Source of the DNA: an uncultured Dorea sp.
GTDB lineage: Bacteria > Bacillota_A > Clostridia > Lachnospirales > Lachnospiraceae
DNA: 27,656 nucleotides
NCBI GenBank assembly: GCA_910578865.1
Contig: CAJTRM010000034.1
Coordinates: 1 to 27,656, forward strand
Direction: 5' to 3'
Both the position numbers and the translations under genes were made by a program. Below are positions 8,638-16,211 of the stretch, piece by piece. Each line of letters opens with the position of its first letter. Position 1 is the stretch's first letter. The notes beneath the pieces are model-generated. The model searched no databases, had not been told where the DNA came from, and saw nothing but the letters and a program-made list of their open reading frames with translations.

Positions 8638-9174
8638 ATGGAGAAGATCGGTGAAAGAGATTTTTTGCTTGTGGTAGATATGCAGAATGCATACTTGCCG
8701 GGGAATCCCTGGGGATGCAGTAAAATGAAGGATGCAATCCAATACACGCTGCAGATGATTGATAAATTTCCTAAAACTCAGGCTGCATTTGCCAGGTTTC
8801 TCCCGCCGGATGATCCCCAGGGAACCTGGAAGGAGTACAATCAGACGAACAAAAATATTAACCGCAATGCCTGGATGAACGAGTTTGTAGAGGAATTAAA
8901 GCCTTATATCCGGCGGGACAATACTTATACTAAGTCTGTATATTCCTGTTGCGAAAATGAAAAATTATATCAGAAACTCCGGCAATATGAGCGTATTTTT
9001 GTGACCGGTGTCGTGGCAGAATGCTGTGTGCTGTCTACGGTGCTTGACCTGGTTGACATGGGAAAGAAGGTCGTCTATCTGCAGGAAGGGATTGCAGGTG
9101 AAAGCAGGAAAAAGGAAGAAGAAGTAGTCAGCGTCCTGAAAGGAATGTCTCCGGTTCACATTCTTTTCAGATAA
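8638..9174 (+). CDS. Cysteine hydrolase, isochorismatase family
   Basis: A 178-residue isochorismatase-like hydrolase with the full triad visible: D14 in VVDMQNAYLPG, K99 in YTKSVYSC and C130 in VAECCVLST, the Cys at the nucleophile elbow. Relatives cleave amides such as nicotinamide, or isochorismate. The substrate here cannot be told. The ATG at 8638 is chosen because a GAGAGAGG purine run precedes it and the conserved core begins seven residues later. An upstream TTG at 8578 keeps the frame open but adds non-conserved residues. It is followed by a strong terminator and seems monocistronic. Confidence 0.85.
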   Translation: MEKIGERDFLLVVDMQNAYLPGNPWGCSKMKDAIQYTLQMIDKFPKTQAAFARFLPPDDPQGTWKEYNQTNKNINRNAWMNEFVEELKPYIRRDNTYTKSVYSCCENEKLYQKLRQYERIFVTGVVAECCVLSTVLDLVDMGKKVVYLQEGIAGESRKKEEEVVSVLKGMSPVHILFR

Positions 9175-9204
9175 ACGCTGCAAGGCATAGATTATCTGAT
9201 AAAT

Positions 9205-9260
9205 AGGATCCCGGAAGGAGACGGTTTGACGGGAACCGATTCCTTCCGGGATCCTTTGTT
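9205..9260. terminator. Strong terminator between convergent genes
   Basis: The 15-bp perfect arms 9205-9219 and 9241-9255 enclose a smaller CGGTT/AACCG stem (9222-9226 with 9234-9238). A T-rich tail follows on the plus strand. The hairpin lies between the convergent cysteine hydrolase and hemerythrin genes and probably ends both transcripts. Confidence 0.85.
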
Positions 9261-9272
9261 TTATATATTGTT

Positions 9273-10637
9273 TCAGTCTTTTTTCTTTCTCTTCTCAAAG
9301 AAATGATCGATCTCTTTCTTGATCTCCTCAGGCTTCAGATGCTTTAACAGGTAGCCCGCAGGGTTGAGAGGCATTACTTCGATCATGCTTCCCGGGTCTC
9401 TTCTGCCGGTCAGGAAGATGACGGGAAGATCGGCAAATACATCGTCGGAGCGGAGCATTTCTAATGTCTGTTTTCCGTCGCAGACCGGCATCTCATAGTC
9501 GAGCAGTACAAGATCCGGACGGTTCAGGGTAATGGTACGGATCGCAGCCACACCGGATTCGGCAACTGCCACCTCATAATCCTCGCACAGTAGTTTCTTG
9601 ATTCCTTCCCGTATTGTCAGGGAATCGTCAACCACAAGTATTTTCAGCTTTCCGTCTTCGATTTCCTGGGATTCCCGTTTCATCAGATATTTTTCAACTT
9701 CGGACATGGCATTTTCTGCACCAAGAGGGGTTGCAATCCCGTTTTTAAGTAAATGAGGTGCAATTGCACAATAGGAGAAATACCCGGCGCCGGTATTAAA
9801 CAGCAGACTGACCTGCAGTTTTTCTTTCTCGAAGGCTTTCTGAAACTGCTTGTATGACAGTAGGTTTTCCTCCTTCAGCTCATAGGTATCCTCTGTGGAG
9901 AAATGTTCCATAACACGCTCAACAAACTGTCTTGCCGTATACCTTGCAGCGTGTGTCAGCATAGCATCGAGTTTATTTGTCTGGATTCCCATTATCTTCC
10001 CAACTGTATTGATCAGCAGCTGTTCCTCAAAAACCAGAAAGACTTCCTGTCGCTTCTCATCCTGTTTTGTGCCATAGACCAGACGGTAGTAGACGCCTTT
10101 TCCGAATTTCTCGCCGTTGTAGGCGTCGCTTATGAGATGTGATTCCAGGTGGAACATGTCAAATACAAGCTGGATGATCACTTTTTTCATAGCTTCGATC
10201 TCTTCACCCGGAAGAAGATTTTCCCATTTTCTTATCTGCTTTCCGGTGATTGCAAGATCCTCCGTCAGAGTATGTCCGATCAGCCATCCGGCGCAGACGC
10301 CCAGGAAATGGTCTACGGCGTCCGGAGCATAATCTGTCTGTTCCAGTTCAAGTTCCAGCGTCGGCAGGGTATTCTCGCGGAATCCTTTATGTATGTGTTT
10401 GTGCTGTTCGAGACCCTTGTAATTAATGGAGACCATATAGGATTCTTCGTCTGCAAAATGTTTTAGGGCATGGCCTTTAAAAAACTTGATTCCTTCCTGG
10501 CAGGCCCATTGGCAGTTTTTCTCTTCCTCTTTGAATGCAAAAAGTTTATTGATGATTTTAAAGAGCCTCTGGTGTTCTCTATCGATACTCTCTACTCCGA
10601 TATTGAACTCTTCCTGCCAAACGAATTGGGTTTCCAT
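9273..10637 (-). CDS. Hemerythrin / CheX-like / receiver three-domain protein
   Basis: A 454-residue protein. Residues 1-140 form a bacteriohemerythrin with a complete ligand set for an oxygen-binding di-iron site: H22, H60, E64, H79, H83, H122 and D127. Residues about 150-310 resemble a CheX-type chemotaxis phosphatase fold (GVYYRLVYG, then a strand and LINTVGKIMGI with a helical AARYTARQFVE stretch), but weakly. Residues 331-450 are a receiver domain with D337/D338 and phospho-acceptor D380 (VLLDYEMPVCDG). The start at 10637 is set by AGGAGG nine bases upstream. The frame extends 40 codons further, but that part is low-complexity and lies across the promoter. It probably links oxygen or redox state to phospho-signalling. 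No kinase or chemotaxis gene is adjacent. Confidence 0.82.
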   Translation of the reverse strand: METQFVWQEEFNIGVESIDREHQRLFKIINKLFAFKEEEKNCQWACQEGIKFFKGHALKHFADEESYMVSINYKGLEQHKHIHKGFRENTLPTLELELEQTDYAPDAVDHFLGVCAGWLIGHTLTEDLAITGKQIRKWENLLPGEEIEAMKKVIIQLVFDMFHLESHLISDAYNGEKFGKGVYYRLVYGTKQDEKRQEVFLVFEEQLLINTVGKIMGIQTNKLDAMLTHAARYTARQFVERVMEHFSTEDTYELKEENLLSYKQFQKAFEKEKLQVSLLFNTGAGYFSYCAIAPHLLKNGIATPLGAENAMSEVEKYLMKRESQEIEDGKLKILVVDDSLTIREGIKKLLCEDYEVAVAESGVAAIRTITLNRPDLVLLDYEMPVCDGKQTLEMLRSDDVFADLPVIFLTGRRDPGSMIEVMPLNPAGYLLKHLKPEEIKKEIDHFFEKRKKKD

Positions 10638-10722
10638 GTAAATGTCCTCCTTTGCTACAAAATAACTTTTATTTCTTAATGGCCGTTTGATATCGAGCCT
10701 GTTAAGAATTAATCTATATTTT

Positions 10723-10751
10723 ATTATACAACCAGCATACCGGAAAAGCAA
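10723..10751 (-). promoter_or_regulatory. Promoter of the hemerythrin-receiver gene
   Basis: Read on the minus strand, TTGCTT (10746-10751) and TATAAT (10723-10728) are separated by 17 bp, a good housekeeping promoter. This supports the downstream start at 10637 and gives a leader of about 75-80 bases. Confidence 0.6.
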
Positions 10752-10824
10752 TGTCAATTGTGGTAAATTTCTCTTCCTGACCGCAGGACTTTATGATCAG
10801 GTGATGGGGCGGATATGCAAAGCC

Positions 10825-10850
10825 TGAGGCGCAGGGAATCCTACGCCTCA
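10825..10850 (-). terminator. Hairpin overlapping the asparaginase stop codon
   Basis: The arms TGAGGCG (10825-10831) and CGCCTCA (10844-10850) form a 7-bp stem around the stop codon of the minus-strand asparaginase gene. The T tract after it is poor, so termination may be weak. Confidence 0.4.
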
Positions 10851-11842
10851 AGAAGTCTGTCATAATTAATTGTCTGATAAAATAATCGCCGGATCTCTGC
10901 CTGATCGGACGTCTGTCCCAGAATCCACATCATTTTTGCAACGATGGCTTCGGTAGTCATGTCTGCAGCCTGAAGGATTCCGGGGTGTTCGCTGTATTTT
11001 TTTCCTACTTTATAGACCTCCAGGTCACAGCCTTCCTCAGGGACCTGTGTGGTTACGGCCAGCGATTTTCCGGACTCTACCCAGCCAAAGATCGCTTTTT
11101 CAAAGGAATCGTCATATTCCGGGATGCCGCCGATACCGAAGGTTTCCAGTATGATGACATCATAGTGGCCGGCAAGAAGGGAGAAGATATCGGCCTTAAC
11201 CTCAGGAGTCAGCTTTAATACAAAGACACGGTCATTCAGCCGGCTGTAAGTATTCAGCTCCCTTGGATCCGGGGAAGGTGCGGCGTGGTATCTCAAAATC
11301 CTGTCGTCATGGATGAGAGCAAGGTACGGGAAATTCATGCTCTCAAACGCATCAAAGCTTCTGGTACGCTGCTTGCGTGCCCGTGTCCCTGCAATGGCTT
11401 TCCCGTTAAATACAATAGATACATTAAATGAATTATCGTCCATCGCATACAGGATGCTCTGATAAATATTAATCTTTGCATCGGTGTAGGGATTGCCCAT
11501 GGGCTTCTGTGATCCAGTCAAAACAATCGGTTTGGCAGAATTCTGGATCAGGTATGACAGGGCGGCAGCAGTATAGGCCATAGTATCTGTACCGTGAAGG
11601 ATAACAAATCCGTCATAGTCGTCATAGTATTTGGTAATGGTATCACGCATCATCATCCACAGCCTTGGACGCATATTTGTGCTGTCTATGTTCATTAGCT
11701 GTAAAACCGTAAGGTCGCATTTGTCCTTGATCCCGGGAACACTGTCGGCCAGCTCTTCACCGGTCATGGCCGGTGTGAGGCCGTGGCCGCTTTCCCTGGA
11801 CGCTATCGTCCCCCCGGTTGCTATCATAAGTATCTTTTTCAT
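10841..11842 (-). CDS. ansA: Type I (cytoplasmic) L-asparaginase
   Basis: A 333-residue asparaginase that hydrolyses asparagine to aspartate and ammonia. The N-terminal ATGGTIAS motif holds catalytic T12. The second motif, LHGTDTMAYTA, has T85 and D86, and K157 in TRARKQRTRSFDAF matches the catalytic lysine of the AnsA group. There is no signal peptide, and the length is that of cytoplasmic type I enzymes rather than secreted type II. It has a GAGAGG ribosome site upstream and a TATAAT (minus strand, 11864-11869) with only a weak -35. It stands alone, without an aspartase or transporter neighbour. Confidence 0.92.
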   Translation of the reverse strand: MKKILMIATGGTIASRESGHGLTPAMTGEELADSVPGIKDKCDLTVLQLMNIDSTNMRPRLWMMMRDTITKYYDDYDGFVILHGTDTMAYTAAALSYLIQNSAKPIVLTGSQKPMGNPYTDAKINIYQSILYAMDDNSFNVSIVFNGKAIAGTRARKQRTRSFDAFESMNFPYLALIHDDRILRYHAAPSPDPRELNTYSRLNDRVFVLKLTPEVKADIFSLLAGHYDVIILETFGIGGIPEYDDSFEKAIFGWVESGKSLAVTTQVPEEGCDLEVYKVGKKYSEHPGILQAADMTTEAIVAKMMWILGQTSDQAEIRRLFYQTINYDRLLEA

Positions 11843-11932
11843 TGTTGTTTACCTCTCGTATTTATTATAGTTTTTTCCCCATAAAATAAGATATCTATGA
11901 TTCGGGGGGATGTCAATAGCAAAAAGGTAAAC

Positions 11933-12406
11933 TTAACAAATTACAATGACTTTTCTTGGCGTCGTCTGCGGAGGGATGCTTCGTGTAGTTTCAGAATAGT
12001 ATACGACCAGCATCTGTCCTCCGAGCCTGCATGTAAAACGCTGGCCGTTTGCGGTGACTACATCTGTGGATGGAGCAATATTCAGTTGAAGTGAATTGTC
12101 GTCGGCGATCAGTCTGTCGTTGAACGATCCGGCATAGATCGTTTCCTGCGGATTTTTGCGGCCGATGATGACTGCCTGGTACTGGGGCGGAAAGATCAGG
12201 GGGATCGGGAGATCCGCATCATAAAAGGCCGTCACCTGCATGCCGGGGCGTAAGCGTACTTCGCCGATGACATAGGTATCCGGCCCTACGATAAAGTTAT
12301 TGATTCCGTTGGGGGTCCTGACAGATACACGGTGCTGGCAGCAGGTGTTGTCTGCAGATGTAACATTTTGTATGATTCCACTGATTGGAACAAGTGTTGA
12401 TGGCAT
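11933..12406 (-). CDS. Conserved-looking hypothetical protein, beta-rich
   Basis: 157 residues that I do not assign to a named family. The composition suggests an all-beta, OB-like fold: repeated short hydrophobic strands, PNGINNFIVGPDTYV, then LRPGMQVTAFYDADLPIPLIFPPQYQAVIIG. There is no signal peptide or membrane helix. Adjacent cysteines are at CCQH near residues 22-23. The ribosome site is a modest GGAG about ten bases before the ATG. It follows the small protein gene at 12440-12658 after 33 bases on the same strand, and the two probably form one transcript. Confidence 0.7.
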   Translation of the reverse strand: MPSTLVPISGIIQNVTSADNTCCQHRVSVRTPNGINNFIVGPDTYVIGEVRLRPGMQVTAFYDADLPIPLIFPPQYQAVIIGRKNPQETIYAGSFNDRLIADDNSLQLNIAPSTDVVTANGQRFTCRLGGQMLVVYYSETTRSIPPQTTPRKVIVIC

Positions 12407-12439
12407 AAGCTAAACTCCGGTTTTTGTTTAGTATATGCA

Positions 12440-12658
12440 CTATTTTTCGGATTGTGCTCCCGGCTTGATGTTTGCAGCTTTTCCGTTAGGGGGAAGAAAA
12501 TGGTACAGGTCTTCATAGGATTCCAGCTCTGCCGCAGATGCAGGCTGTGAAGGGATGAGTCCTGTACAGTCCTGCATGGACGCGGCATTGGACAGATAGT
12601 CGTAGGCATCAATGATTTCCTGATTTGTTTTTTGTTTTTTATTTTTTTCTGTGCTCAT
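12440..12658 (-). CDS. Small hypothetical protein, 72 residues
   Basis: A short hydrophilic protein: a lysine-rich N-terminus (STEKNKKQKTNQEIIDAYDYLSN), then a Pro/Ala/Glu-rich middle and a Lys end. No domain is recognised. I start it at 12658, where GAGG precedes ATG by eight bases. The open frame continues upstream to 12820, but that extension lies within the inverted-repeat element and is probably not the native start. The element ends 22 bp upstream of this ATG, so the gene's original promoter was probably displaced. It forms a unit with 11933-12406. Confidence 0.6.
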   Translation of the reverse strand: MSTEKNKKQKTNQEIIDAYDYLSNAASMQDCTGLIPSQPASAAELESYEDLYHFLPPNGKAANIKPGAQSEK

Positions 12659-12680
12659 AATATACCTCATTTCTGTAGCA

Positions 12681-12857
12681 ATATATAGTAACAGTTCAGT
12701 CTGCGCCATTCGCAAAACCGCACTTACGTGCTTTTCGTTGCTTTGCAACCCTTTTTGCTCATAATCAGGCGCTCCCCTCATAGCTAGTATAACGTGTTCA
12801 TTCATGCAAGCATGATTCACACGTTATACTGGCTATGGCTGAACTGTTACAATATAT
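12681..12857. repeat. MITE-like element with terminal inverted repeats
   Basis: The ends 12681-12699 and 12839-12857 are 19-bp inverted repeats with one mismatch (consensus ATATAT(A/T)GTAACAGTTCAG). Inside, a second large palindrome covers 12779-12837: 19-bp arms with one T/C difference, plus an inner CATGC/GCATG stem. At 177 bp, non-coding and with no transposase, it has the form of a miniature inverted-repeat element. It lies between divergent genes. A clear target duplication is not seen beyond the AT-rich ends. Confidence 0.75.
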
Positions 12858-12902
12858 AATCTTTATAGTTTAGAATTGGTAGAAAAAACAGAATGTATAC
12901 TG

Positions 12903-12908
12903 TATAAT
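12903..12908 (+). promoter_or_regulatory. Candidate -10 of the PHP hydrolase gene
   Basis: TATAAT at 12903-12908, about 35 bases before the start codon. I see no -35 box at proper spacing. It lies 46 bp past the right end of the MITE-like element. Confidence 0.35.
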
Positions 12909-12943
12909 ATTTCCAGATCAGAAAAATAGAAAGAAGGCATTTT

Positions 12944-13663
12944 ATGAAAATTGAAGTTGATACACATGCACATACCCTTGTAAGCGGACATGCCTACAAT
13001 ACTATTCGTGAGATGGCGCAGGCGGCTGCTGAAAAGGGTCTGAAGGGAATTGCGCTTACCGAACATGCGCCTGAGATGCCGGGAAGCACTAATTTGTTTT
13101 ATTTTCAGAACCTGAAAGTCGTGCCGAGACAGATGTACGGTGTGAAGCTTTTACTGGGAGCAGAGCTTAATATTCTGGATGAAGAGGGGAAGGTGGATCT
13201 GCCCCAGAGTGTCATCCGCTCTCTGGATCTTGTTATTGCCAGCATCCATATTCTGTGTTTTCCGGATGGCTGTACAAAAGAGGCGGTGACAGGAGCTTAC
13301 ATCGGTGCGATGGAAAATCCGTATATTGACATTATCGGCCACCCGGACGACGGAAGGTTTCCTGTGGATTATCAAAAGCTTGTGGAGGCCGCTAAACGTA
13401 CGGGAACTCTGCTGGAAGTAAATAATTCGTCCCTGAGGCCGGGAGGGTTCCGGGAAAATACAAGGGAGAATACGATAGAAATGCTGAAGATCTGCAAAGA
13501 GCAGGGTGCAATGGTAGTTCTTGGCACGGATTCTCATGTGGATGCAACACTTGGGGATTATGCATATGTGAAGGAAGTGCTGAAAGAGGTGGATTTTCCT
13601 GATGAGCTGATTGCCAATGTGACATATGAAAGGCTGATGTCTGTATTAAAGCACAATTCCTGA
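12944..13663 (+). CDS. PHP-domain phosphatase, YcdX-like
   Basis: A 239-residue protein of the PHP family, a metal-dependent phosphoesterase close to E. coli YcdX. All metal ligands of the trinuclear site are present and well spaced: H8 and H10 in DTHAHT, H16, H41 in LTEHAP, E74 in GAELNI, H102 in ASIH, H133 in IGHPDD, then D196 and H198 in GTDSH. The length matches the stand-alone phosphatases rather than polymerase-linked PHP domains. An AGAAGG ribosome site precedes the ATG. The physiological substrate is unknown. It is transcribed divergently from the small hypothetical genes, across the inverted-repeat element. Confidence 0.88.
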   Translation: MKIEVDTHAHTLVSGHAYNTIREMAQAAAEKGLKGIALTEHAPEMPGSTNLFYFQNLKVVPRQMYGVKLLLGAELNILDEEGKVDLPQSVIRSLDLVIASIHILCFPDGCTKEAVTGAYIGAMENPYIDIIGHPDDGRFPVDYQKLVEAAKRTGTLLEVNNSSLRPGGFRENTRENTIEMLKICKEQGAMVVLGTDSHVDATLGDYAYVKEVLKEVDFPDELIANVTYERLMSVLKHNS

Positions 13664-13702
13664 TGCGGCTGTGATGATATAGTAAATATGGATGAAAATC
13701 TA

Positions 13703-13773
13703 TGGACTTTAAAAATTTAATGTGTTAAAATGTAACAGTACCCCCAGCGCAAGAGGGTAAGGATTTCTGTTAC
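13703..13773 (+). promoter_or_regulatory. Promoter and nested inverted repeat before the YerC-like gene
   Basis: TGGACT (13703-13708) and TAAAAT (13726-13731) are 17 bp apart. A nested inverted repeat follows: GTAACAG (13732-13738) with CTGTTAC (13767-13773), enclosing TACCC (13739-13743) with GGGTA (13755-13759). The right arm touches the ribosome site GGAGGAG (13774-13780). It may be an operator for the TrpR-like product itself or an RNA hairpin affecting translation. Confidence 0.5.
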
Positions 13774-13789
13774 GGAGGAGATAAATATT

Positions 13790-14077
13790 ATGAGTAAAAA
13801 GATAAGGACAGAAGCAGTAGACTATTTGTTTAGTGCGATCTTGAGTTTGAAGGATAAAGAGGAGTGTTATACATTTTTTGAAGATATCTGTACGATCAAT
13901 GAATTGCTCTCGCTGTCACAGAGGTTTGAAGTGGCAAAGATGTTAAGGGAACAGAAGACTTATCTTGAAATCGCAGAAAAAACAGGAGCCTCCACCGCAA
14001 CCATCAGCCGGGTCAACCGCTCGCTCAATTATGGAAATGACGGGTATGATATGGTTTTTGAACGGATCAATAAGTAA
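13790..14077 (+). CDS. YerC/YecD-type TrpR-like regulator
   Basis: A 95-residue protein of the TrpR-related YerC/YecD family. The helix-turn-helix is visible in LLSLSQRFEVAKMLREQKTYLEIAEKTGASTATISRVNRSL (about 42-82), the family's conserved block. The C-terminal YGNDGYDMVFERI is also typical. It is a DNA-binding repressor-like protein whose regulon is not well defined in most species. A GGAGGAG ribosome site lies ten bases upstream. It is monocistronic and ends at a shared terminator with the convergent DUF1836 gene. Confidence 0.9.
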   Translation: MSKKIRTEAVDYLFSAILSLKDKEECYTFFEDICTINELLSLSQRFEVAKMLREQKTYLEIAEKTGASTATISRVNRSLNYGNDGYDMVFERINK

Positions 14078-14095
14078 AATATATGAAAAAAGTAT

Positions 14096-14137
14096 AAAAA
14101 AGAAGAAATAGGGCGCCGGGCCTTATTTCTTCTTTTT
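14096..14137. terminator. Bidirectional terminator between yerC-like and DUF1836 genes
   Basis: The left arm 14096-14114 pairs with the right arm 14119-14137 (AAAAAGAAGAAATA against its complement, with a GGGC/GGCC core and a small loop). A and T runs on both sides make it work in both directions. The right arm also encodes the lysine-rich end of the DUF1836 protein. Confidence 0.8.
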
Positions 14138-14734
14138 CTCATGCTCCGGTTCCGGGAGTCCGTCAATTAATTTCTCTATAATCTGTTTTTTCACGTATAC
14201 ATCAAAACTGAGACTGCAGATGAAAGCAAAGGTCTGCAGACTGCTGCGTTCTTCTTCCGGTACCTCCGGAAAGGTATCAAGGGCAGAATGATAAGTTTTT
14301 GCCATGTCCTTCTGCAGATCTCCGATGCGGGACTTTTCAAGCTTACAGATGTCCTTGTAGATATCAGTAAAACTGAAACCTTCTTTGTCGTTAAAATATT
14401 TTTCAGTAAGCGGATATAACAGGGTCTCAATATCCTTGATGGCTAATATATTCTTAAAATAATAGATAAAGATCATTACAAGGATATGTTCTTTCGTGTA
14501 CTTTTTCTTTGCGGGAGGGGGGAGAAGATTGTTCTTCGCATAGTTATTGATCATTGTCTTGGTAAGGATCTTATCTTCCTCGTGGCGCTTGGTAGAACTT
14601 AAGCTTTCCTCCATAAAAGTAGTGACCTGATCCATGTAAAGGTCAATGTTGGGTATATCGTCCGGTTTAATGTAATCAATGCGTGCAATGCTGGACAGGA
14701 TACTGTTCAGCATGTCTTTTGTGTCAACTGTCAT
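14123..14734 (-). CDS. DUF1836 protein
   Basis: A 203-residue protein of the DUF1836 family. The middle carries a helix-turn-helix-like stretch (ILTKTMINNYAKNNLLPPPAKKKYTKEHILVMIFIYYFK, about 56-94) reminiscent of MerR-type DNA recognition. The C-terminal half is helical, and the last four codons are lysines inside the shared terminator. Function is unknown, though the HTH suggests a regulator. A good GAGGTGAT ribosome site and a strong promoter precede it. Confidence 0.85.
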   Translation of the reverse strand: MTVDTKDMLNSILSSIARIDYIKPDDIPNIDLYMDQVTTFMEESLSSTKRHEEDKILTKTMINNYAKNNLLPPPAKKKYTKEHILVMIFIYYFKNILAIKDIETLLYPLTEKYFNDKEGFSFTDIYKDICKLEKSRIGDLQKDMAKTYHSALDTFPEVPEEERSSLQTFAFICSLSFDVYVKKQIIEKLIDGLPEPEHEKKKK

Positions 14735-14755
14735 TCCATCACCTCAATTAAAAAC

Positions 14756-14784
14756 ATTATATAGTAATTAAAACTGTATGACAA
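14756..14784 (-). promoter_or_regulatory. Promoter of the DUF1836 gene
   Basis: On the minus strand, TTGTCA (14779-14784) and TATAAT (14756-14761) are exactly 17 bp apart, close to the consensus for a housekeeping promoter. Confidence 0.7.
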
Positions 14785-14902
14785 GTTTTCACAACAAATT
14801 TTTTCATAGTTTTTTGGATGAAAAAGGTGAAGAATCGTGTTATACTGTATAAGCTATGGTAAAATAATTTTCATGTAAAATTTTCAAAACAGGAGGTCAG
14901 CC

Positions 14903-16180
14903 ATGAAAAAGACAGATGAAAAATATCAGGCTTATGTACAGATATTAAATGAAGAACTGGTTCCTGCAATGGGGTGTACAGAACCGATTGCACTTGCTTA
15001 TGCATCGGCAAAGGCAAGAGAAGTGCTTGGATGTATTCCGGATCGGGTGAAAATTGAGGCCAGCGGAAGTATTATTAAAAATGTAAAGAGTGTGATCGTT
15101 CCCAATACCAATCATCTGAAAGGGATTCCTGCTGCAGCTACGGCCGGCATTATTGCAGGAAAGGCCGAAAAAGAGCTGGAGGTCATCGCAGAGGTGACCG
15201 AGGATGAGATCCGTCAGATGGTGGAATTCCTGAAATCAGCCGAAATTATCGTAGAACATGTGGATAATGGCATTACTTTTGACATTATTGTTACAGTAAG
15301 CAAAGGGGATTCTTATGCCAAAGTGCGGATTGCCAATTATCATACCAATATTGTGCTCATTGAGAAGGATCACGAGGAAATCTTAAATATCCCGGTTGAG
15401 GGAGAGCATGAGGAAGGGCTGACAGACAGGAGCCTTCTTGATATGGAATCGGTGTGGGAATTTATCAATATGGTAGATATCGAAGATATCCGCGAGGTGA
15501 TCGGAAGACAGATCGCGTATAATACTGCGATTGCGGATGAAGGGATGAAGGGGGACTACGGCGCCAATATCGGGAGCGTGCTCCTGGATACATATGGAGA
15601 GGATGTAAGGACAAGGGCAAAGGCGCGGGCAGCGGCAGGCTCTGACGCAAGGATGAATGGCTGTGAACTTCCGGTTATCATCAATGCAGGGAGCGGCAAC
15701 CAGGGAATGACCTGCTCTCTTCCGGTCCTGGAGTATGCGAAGGAACTCGGAGCGGATGAGGAAAAGACTTACCGTGCATTGGCGCTTTCCAATCTGACAG
15801 CGATTCATCAGAAGACGGGAATCGGAAGATTGTCGGCATACTGCGGTGCTGTAAGTGCAGGTGCGGCTGCCGGGGCAGGGATCGCGTATCTGTGCGGAGG
15901 CAGTTATGAAGAAGTGATCCATACGGTGGTCAATGCACTGGCAATTGTGTCCGGAATGGTGTGTGACGGGGCCAAGGCCTCCTGTGCAGCCAAGATTGCA
16001 GCATCTGTAGACGCCGGTATCCTGGGATACAACATGTATAAGCGGGGGCAGCAGTTCTATGCAGGAGACGGGATCGTGACCAAAGGAGTTGAGGCTACTA
16101 TAAATAATATCGGCCGTCTTGGCAAGGACGGAATGAAGGAGACGAACGAAGAGATCATCCGGATGATGATTGCCGATTAA
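14903..16180 (+). CDS. UPF0597 L-cysteine desulfidase / L-serine dehydratase-like protein
   Basis: A 425-residue protein of the YhaM/CdsB (UPF0597) family, related to iron-sulfur-dependent serine dehydratases. In the known family it breaks down cysteine to pyruvate, ammonia and sulfide. The invariant cysteines are visible: C25 in GCTEP, the Cys in NQGMTCSLPV, and those in YCGAVSAG and VCDGAKASC, which should hold the Fe-S cluster. Glycine-rich SAGAAAGAGIAYLCGG is also conserved. AGGAGG lies about ten bases upstream. pcrA follows after 31 bases and may share the transcript, although no metabolic link is evident. Confidence 0.87.
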   Translation: MKKTDEKYQAYVQILNEELVPAMGCTEPIALAYASAKAREVLGCIPDRVKIEASGSIIKNVKSVIVPNTNHLKGIPAAATAGIIAGKAEKELEVIAEVTEDEIRQMVEFLKSAEIIVEHVDNGITFDIIVTVSKGDSYAKVRIANYHTNIVLIEKDHEEILNIPVEGEHEEGLTDRSLLDMESVWEFINMVDIEDIREVIGRQIAYNTAIADEGMKGDYGANIGSVLLDTYGEDVRTRAKARAAAGSDARMNGCELPVIINAGSGNQGMTCSLPVLEYAKELGADEEKTYRALALSNLTAIHQKTGIGRLSAYCGAVSAGAAAGAGIAYLCGGSYEEVIHTVVNALAIVSGMVCDGAKASCAAKIAASVDAGILGYNMYKRGQQFYAGDGIVTKGVEATINNIGRLGKDGMKETNEEIIRMMIAD

Positions 16181-16211
16181 AAATTAGTGTAGCAGAAAGG
16201 AACAGACAGGT

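Noticed and set aside
9273..10757. Longer N-terminus for the hemerythrin protein from 10757
   Set aside because: The extra 40 codons cross a good promoter (10723-10751) and lack family similarity; AGGAGG lies at the inner ATG at 10637.
12440..12820. 126-codon reading of the small hypothetical gene
   Set aside because: The first 54 codons fall mainly inside the inverted-repeat element, and a proper ribosome site precedes the inner ATG at 12658.
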